From contig OZ023190.1 of assembly GCA_963995505.1 (NCBI GenBank), positions 16,114,092 to 16,178,091 of the forward strand: a DNA stretch of 64,000 bases. Reading direction: 5' to 3'. Numbering within the stretch: position 1 is the stretch's first letter; each line of letters begins with the position of its first letter. Positions 57,240 through 64,000 of the stretch are shown one piece after another. The notes beneath the pieces are model-generated. The model was not told where the DNA came from. It did not search any database and saw only the letters and a list, made by a program, of their open reading frames with translations. Source of the stretch: Hypericum androsaemum. Its lineage: Eukaryota; Streptophyta; Magnoliopsida; Malpighiales; Hypericaceae. The position numbers and the translations under genes are program-made.

Positions 57240-58291
57240 TGTTGGAAAAACTTGAATGAAAATTCAATGCAAAGCCTAAAGTGGAAATGCCCAAGTGGAA
57301 AGCCTAAAAGAAAAATAGAAAGTGCAATCCCACATTAGAAAGTGACACCAACTTTTCCTAGTTTATAAGGAGAAACTCCTTGTTAGCTAGGAAATAAGTT
57401 GACCACCTAGAAGGATAGCCAACTTGGACTGCGGCGAGGATGGTGCGTAGCACCATCCGAGCACGAGCACGCGCTCGCGCACGCGCATGCACACGTGCAT
57501 GTGCGCATGGCGTATTGGACGCAGGTCACAATGGGCGCTTTGTGGCGTACTTAGCACTTCGCACATGCCCATCATCGCGAGTAGCTGGAGGAGCCTTAAG
57601 TATTTTGTCCGAGTTTGGAGAGAGCTGCGTAGCTACCGAAGTGACGAGGGGCTGCGAGCGCATTCCAGGATGGCCACCGAAGAGGCTCGAAGGGCTGAAA
57701 TATCCTGGAGACTTCCAAATGGCCGAAGGGTTGCGAGATCTCTCGTGAAGGAGTGCCAGCACAGTCTGGGCGCACCTGGAAGGATCCAGAATGCCACCGA
57801 AGGGCCACGAGCGCAGCCAGCCTGTCTGCCTAGCGAAAGGACATCTCCGAAGAGCCATGAGCGATCTGGCTGCTTGTCTGAGTCGCATCTCTTCGAAAGT
57901 GCCTCGTGCCTCCTCGGAGTGCCTGCCTGCCACTCTTCCAGCGCCTATAAATAGGCCTCTCCCCCAACCATTTGATTCACCCCAAACACTCATTGCATAA
58001 GCATTCATTAGCAATAGTTGTTCTTCTCTCTCCCTCTCTAAGAAAGTTGCGAGTATCCAAGGTTCGCCCGAAACTTCGAGACTCGTTGTGCTACGAACTC
58101 GGAAGCAGACTAGTCGTTGTATCTTCGGGGACGATTGCTGCAGCAAGTAAGCACTGAATACGGGGCAATCTCGTCTTACGGAGAAAGAGTCCAACTCTTG
58201 CCTCGACTATTAAAGATCATAATTAAGTACACCACCTCCGACAAACAAAATTAAAGATCTTAATTAAGTGTATCACCTCTGACAAACAACA
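57240..58291 (+). repeat. 3' LTR of the copia element
   Basis: Starts TGTTGGAAAAACTTGAATG. Relative to the 5' LTR it has an added block near 57440-57500 (GCACGAGCACGCGCTCGCGC), another at 57540-57575, one at 57896-57930 and a small duplicated end (ATTAAGTACACCACCTCCGA and ATTAAGTGTATCACCTCTGA). TATA box at 57946-57953. Confidence 0.85.
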
Positions 58292-58298
58292 ATTTCTC

Positions 58299-61200
58299 AA
58301 CTTGCACCTTTCCATCACATCATAATCATACCTACTGTTTTACATGATTATTGCATTTGCGTATCTATTCCGTTTTTCCTTCACATGCATGGACTCGCCA
58401 TAAATTTGTAAGAATCTGGAAATTAAATGCCCTTCCTCGTGACCTCACGATTTTATGCTGGTTGGTTTACACATTTTATCTGCATTAGATGAAGCAAGTT
58501 GCCTAGCAACGTGAGTTGCAAAATTGAATTCTTTTAATGAAGTTATTAGTTTGAAATTAAATAGATACTGTTAAAAGATCTACTTCCTAAATATGATTAT
58601 GTGCTTGACTATAAATGTTAAAGAGAATAGTTGACAATATATGATTATCCTTTTTTCTTGTTAAAACTGTTAGGTGTTTAATTGATCTCTTGTCTCACTT
58701 GTATGCATTGAATTTATCACTCCAATAAAATTAGTTCATGAACTTTGGTTAAAGCTTCAATCCGATTCATAATTTATCAAAAAAAAATATTGAATTGATA
58801 CATTCAACGAGTAAGATCGTACTAATTCTGAAATTAATGATGGAATCTAAAATTACTGGAAAGAAGCATTCCTCCCTATTGTTTGGCACACCGCATCAAT
58901 AATAATGGGATCCTCCCAAACGGAGTGAAATTTTAGATGGCCCTTTCTTGCCTTGTCCAGATGTATAATTAGACTGTACTAAGAGAGTCAATTTATTCGG
59001 TGCGCCTGCACTGTTTTACGCGTTTGATTCTTAATAAAGATTAGGAAACATTGCTTTATACCAAAAATACCTGAAAAGAAAAAAAAAACACCAGAGAAAA
59101 GCTCGCTGGCAAATTGGAGTAAATAAAATATTAGGAAATGGAGGGGCTGGTGAAAAAGATAGGCACCTGGAAACCACAAAGGCACAATAATCTAGGCGGA
59201 GCTAAACCATGCTCTATAGTATGGACTTTATTTTGGTAGTCGTAACGTAGGGGAATAAAGATAAATTAAAGGGAACCTCTTTAGCAAGGTAACGGCTATA
59301 TTTCTTTTTGTTTTATTAGGAGCGAGTTAATCGGTAAATATAATATTCGTTGTAAAATTCTTATTATCCTACAACAACTAGCAGCTTGTCCAAAATCCTA
59401 TTTCATCAACCGTATCTTGGAATCTTAATTCGAAACTTCTTTTCACGAGGTATAGCTGTAACCCTAACTAGTGCATTATTTACCTGAAAATAAGTGAAAA
59501 CTTGACGTGTTAAAGATCATAATAATGCAAATACGACAACATGATTGCAGCCGAATGAAATTATGATGGAATCCTATTTAATCTAACCATCAATAACCTC
59601 CAACAATTATTTTTAATTTATATTATCTCGTATCTTCTTCATTGAATTGGTTCAGATAAAAATTTAAAAAGTGCAAAGTTCTTTCAATAAAGTAAAAGCT
59701 TGAAACTCTTTTGTCAGAGTGGACCAGTTAAGTCTAAGTATTCAAACTCAAACACTGGTTAACTTGTCGGTGCCATCGAGTATTGTTTACGAATGTTTGA
59801 AAAAAAAGAGTATTGTTTACGAACAATAAACAGTATGGGTTCTTTAATAAAAGATTTGAAATTTACAAAATAGTGTAAAGAAAAATTATTATTAAGACAA
59901 TATTTTCTTTCGACCGCAGAGCACATGACTAATTATTAACAGGTGGAAGTCGAGCTCATAATATGGGACCCCAATTGAAAATATTATCCGTAGATAGTGC
60001 CGCAAATCTAGCAAGGGAATAATCTATATAAATCATATGCTCTGAAAAGGAAAAAAGAAGAAAAGAAAACGAACACGTACTCGTTACTCATTAGTCACAA
60101 GTAATAAGAACCGAACTTATTTATTCAAAAAAAGCATCGAAATTGGTCGCGTATGGCCCTCCATGCTTTCAATTCCTTCAATTTTGTTGCATAAAACCCA
60201 CACGTTTATCCGGATATCTATTGGACGATTCATCTAAGTTCGAATTGAGTAAAATTTTTGAAAGTTGGCAAAATTTTATCAACTAATATTTGACACGGTT
60301 GTTTCAACAATTTATTTAAGTGCTTATAAAACCACTATCTCAATTATGTGCAATAATTTCGGAAGATCTCGTTGGATTGATGCATGTACCAGTGCTAAGC
60401 ATGACATTACCGGACATAAGTTTAGTTAATTCCCATTAGTTAAATATGGATTAGAGATTAAGGTCTTCGTCCCCCAAAAGTGTCGCTGGAACGTTATCCC
60501 CCTCTCTAAAAATATTTTCTATACGGGAAAAATGTCATAAAGAAGGGTATATATGAATGATATTTGAGAAATGTCCCAACCTTTTTATACTTTCAAATGC
60601 TAAACTAATATGTGCAAAGGCCCCTGGTTAATTTAAATAGCTACTTTTTAAATTGTGACTCCACCCCATAATGCGAGGCCTGACCCATAAAATAAAATGA
60701 TTACTGTGATCGTCACGAGCATGATGAAGCAGTAGTAGGTAGATCGATGATGGTAGTGGTGGGCTCTCCACCACTGCCATTTTATTCGAGTTGGCCCTAG
60801 CTTGATGCATTATGACTCTCTCCCTTAGATCCTTTAGCAAAATGTGACATAAACGAAGGAAAATCTATGAAAAAAGTAAAATTTTATTAATTGTAATAGT
60901 ATTTACATATTATATATATATAACAAATGTATAATTCCTGCGTACGAGTTTGTAGCTACATGTCTTGTTATAACTCTAATGCTATAAAACCCAACAAAAA
61001 AAATCACAACAGGAAAAAAGAGTACCCGAATAATAACACTACGTATACATAATTTTATCGATAATTATGATAATTTTTGTGAAGATGACAAGTAAAATAT
61101 GGTACTAGAAAATTTTAATCCAAATTTATAATTAGATTATTATAACGAGTTTGTTCGAATAGTAAGAGAGAATTTTGTCAATTTCAATTGTATGATTGAT

Positions 61201-62281
61201 GGAGATGTTTGTCATATAACACTTAACAAGTTGTATTTTTAGTTAAACATATACTCGTAGATACGTAAACATGTGTGCAAATCGTGCATATTTATAATTA
61301 GATTGCATTGGTAGCCATATAGAGCGCCAATCTGGCTTCAGAAAATGTATCGTAACATGAACGGATACATTCGTTAAGCAAGGTGGCCGGAGCTCCAACT
61401 TTTGAGTCAACAGAGAGCCTCTAGAATACACAGTACCGAACAAATTAAAACACCACAGACGTAAATTTAATAGAAAGAGATTTTTGTTATTATCTAAAAT
61501 ATTATATAATTCTGGATATAAATTAATATAATATGCTAAGCACATCTGAGGTAGACAAAATTAGCGCGTTTTCCATTTCCAAGACAAACATGATTTTCTG
61601 GATCACAATCGCAGAAAGCAAATTATAACTTGATAAGAGTGAAATGCGGGAGCCATGGACACGTTTCCAGTAGTAAGAGTGAATTTCAAGATACACATTA
61701 AGACATGAATTGAATCACTTTTCTCACTTAGTGTGCAAATATCTCGATCAAGGAACACGTGTTAGGCGTGTCTTCCCTTCCTCCTCATTTGTGGGCTGCA
61801 AAAACCGGAAACAGCTGCTCTCTTATCGCTTTCTTCGTAAATCAAGATATATCGAGATGCTTATTGCGATGTTTCGGGGATTCGCCTTCATTGCTAACTA
61901 GAGAGGTTAATCAGGTTTCGAGTTCGAGTCTTTGGATACACAACAATGTTAAATATTTGTTGACAGAACTTTATCACATTTTAAAAATCTTATTCAATTC
62001 AAAATTAAATTAGTCGACCCAATAGACCACGGACCAATTGATTAAAACAAAAACTAGAGAGCTTACTTGTGAAGTTTCAACTTCAATCTCTATTTTAACT
62101 TAACCCAGAAATTTCCAGTTTAAGCTACATCTCGTTAGTCACCTACAATTAACTGCACCCGTTAATATATTGCTAATCCGTAACTGGGTCGGAAACTTTT
62201 ATTTTTTGTTAGGCTTATTGGATTAAATAATATGAATCAATCTTCCTTCTGTCTCTATTTATTCCCAGGAAGAAAGCCCAC
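58299..62281. other. Intergenic, AT-rich, about 4 kb
   Basis: No gene supported. Short frames at 60628-60840 (-) and 61243-61545 (-) have no recognisable motif. Confidence 0.5.
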
Positions 62282-62290
62282 CTGCCCAAG

Positions 62291-62741
62291 GGGAGTTGGA
62301 TTGAGTACGGAATGCCACTATTCTGAACCGTTTGGAATGAAAACACGCGAAAACTTTTTTGCAAACGTGCTAAAATACCGGGACCAAAATAAAAAAGTTA
62401 AACACAAACACAAGCCGGATACAAAGCCATTATCACATAACTGTGCATGCCAGTATCACATAACTGCGCATGCCAGTATCACATAACTACACATGCCAGT
62501 GTGACCTTTTTGCAAAAATGCTGAAACACGGGGGGCCAAAATGAAAAAAAACATGCGTGCCATTATCATCAACGGGGACTTGCCATTATCATCAACGGGG
62601 ACTTGCCGTTTTCACAAAAACAAATGCCATTATCACATAACTGCGCTTGCCATTATCACATACCTGCGCTTGCTGCTGCGGTCCCCCTTCACTCCAAACC
62701 GTTCAGAATCAATTTCTTCACTCCGTACCCAATTCAAAGCC
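62291..62741. mobile_element. Repeat-array MULE-like element (451 bp) with perfect 9-bp TSD
   Basis: Perfect duplication CTGCCCAAG at 62282-62290 and 62742-62750. Terminal repeats pair through TTGGATTGAGTACGGAATG (left) and CACTCCGTACCCAATTCAAA (right), and TCTGAACCGTTTGGAATGAA with its complement. The interior consists of ~20-22 bp units GCCAGTATCACATAACTGCG / GCCATTATCATCAACGGGGA. Confidence 0.85.
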
Positions 62742-62750
62742 CTGCCCAAG

Positions 62751-63174
62751 ACCTCTAACTTTTAAAAGGACTGGAAGTGCTTTTTTTTTTATAGAAAAGG
62801 ATTGAGAATGCTTTTTTTTTTGTTAGAAAAAGGATTGGAAATGCTAAAAGCTACTTCTGCATCATTACTGGCAAGGGGCCGTGGTGTTCTTGCTTTTATG
62901 CCACAAGATCTTGGCCCTGACCATAAATGTCGTCAAATAGTCTTTATAATGATATTCCATAAACATGTAGCCAAAGAACACTAGCTTCATCATTGACAAA
63001 GCTGCTGCTACCTTCATCATTGATGTTTATGCATTGTTTTAGCCGCAGTCATAACATATGATTTCTAACCATCACATAAAGCAGCCGAAAGCTACAAACC
63101 GATATCAAAGCCATTATGAATTGAGGTCATCTTGGAGCCACGAGAACAGTGTCCACCATCATCAATGCCGAAAT
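62751..63174. other. 3' flank of RBX1
   Basis: No gene recognised; two near-identical poly-T/GGATTG stretches at 62780-62840. Confidence 0.5.

Positions 63175-64000
<826 letters not shown>

Larger units (their letters stand above)
51390..58292 (+). mobile_element. Degenerate Ty1/copia LTR retrotransposon
   Basis: LTR - gag - protease - integrase - reverse transcriptase - RNase H - LTR, in the copia order. Putative target duplication TTTCTC at 51384-51389 and 58293-58298; TG of the 5' LTR appears changed to TC. The polypurine-like GTGGGGAA lies just before the 3' LTR. The gag-pol frame has more than ten in-frame stops and at least two frameshifts (near 54210 and near 56015), so it cannot be autonomous. 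The two LTRs differ by substitutions and several indels, so the insertion is not recent. Confidence 0.92.

Noticed and set aside
60628..60840. 70-codon minus-strand ORF as a small secreted peptide gene
   Set aside because: No signal peptide, no recognisable motif and no promoter support.

Overview
The window is nuclear DNA of a flowering plant, most likely a eudicot. It has intron-rich plant genes with GT-AG splice sites and AT-rich introns, plant-specific families (LAZ1, TBL, COPT, CCX, LOR, SBT, a Cys-rich G-gamma subunit), and intergenic DNA full of non-autonomous Mutator-like (MULE) and hAT elements plus one decayed Ty1/copia retrotransposon. I cannot name the species. ||| Layout. 11-1449 (+): 3' half of a LAZ1/DUF300 gene. 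1658-5817 (-): 13-exon vWA/VIT-type protein with a Cys-rich tail. 6989-9625 (-): TBL wall-polysaccharide acetyltransferase-like gene. 10228-11441: MULE-like element carrying a GC-rich foreign fragment. 12245-14560 (+): methylthioribose-1-phosphate isomerase gene that is broken at several sites. 15158-16827 (-): strictosidine-synthase-like gene. 17557-19066: repeat-array MULE. 19255-21102 (+): intronless cation/calcium exchanger. 21866-22309 (+): COPT5-like copper transporter. 23104-23400 (+): small unknown protein. 24746-25279 (-): doubtful membrane ORF. 26988-31981: cluster of repeat-array MULEs, one carrying an SMXL fragment and one containing a GAA/TTC tract of more than 500 bp. 32781-34076 (-): LURP-one-related gene. 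35550-43196: mainly transposons (MULE MITE, two gene-capturing MULEs, a nested MULE with a solo LTR and a hAT MITE inside it, and a second hAT MITE in inverted orientation). 44882-46418 (+): type C (AGG3/GS3/DEP1-like) G-gamma subunit. 47221-50052 (-): subtilase of the SBT1 group. 51390-58292: degenerate copia element with a duplicated reverse-transcriptase block. 58299-63174: mostly non-coding, with one repeat-array MULE. 63175 to right edge (-): 3' end of an RBX1 gene. ||| The host genes are unrelated single-copy genes with no operon-like logic. I derived exon models by hand from splice sites and family expectation. For the six complete multi-exon genes the exon lengths sum to a multiple of three (751, 524, 360, 219, 212 and 764 residues), which supports the models. 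||| The most unusual content is a MULE family with 9-bp target-site duplications whose interiors are arrays of a roughly 20-22 bp unit with core GATATTGGTTT. Members range from 237 bp to 2.3 kb and several carry gene fragments or extreme microsatellites.
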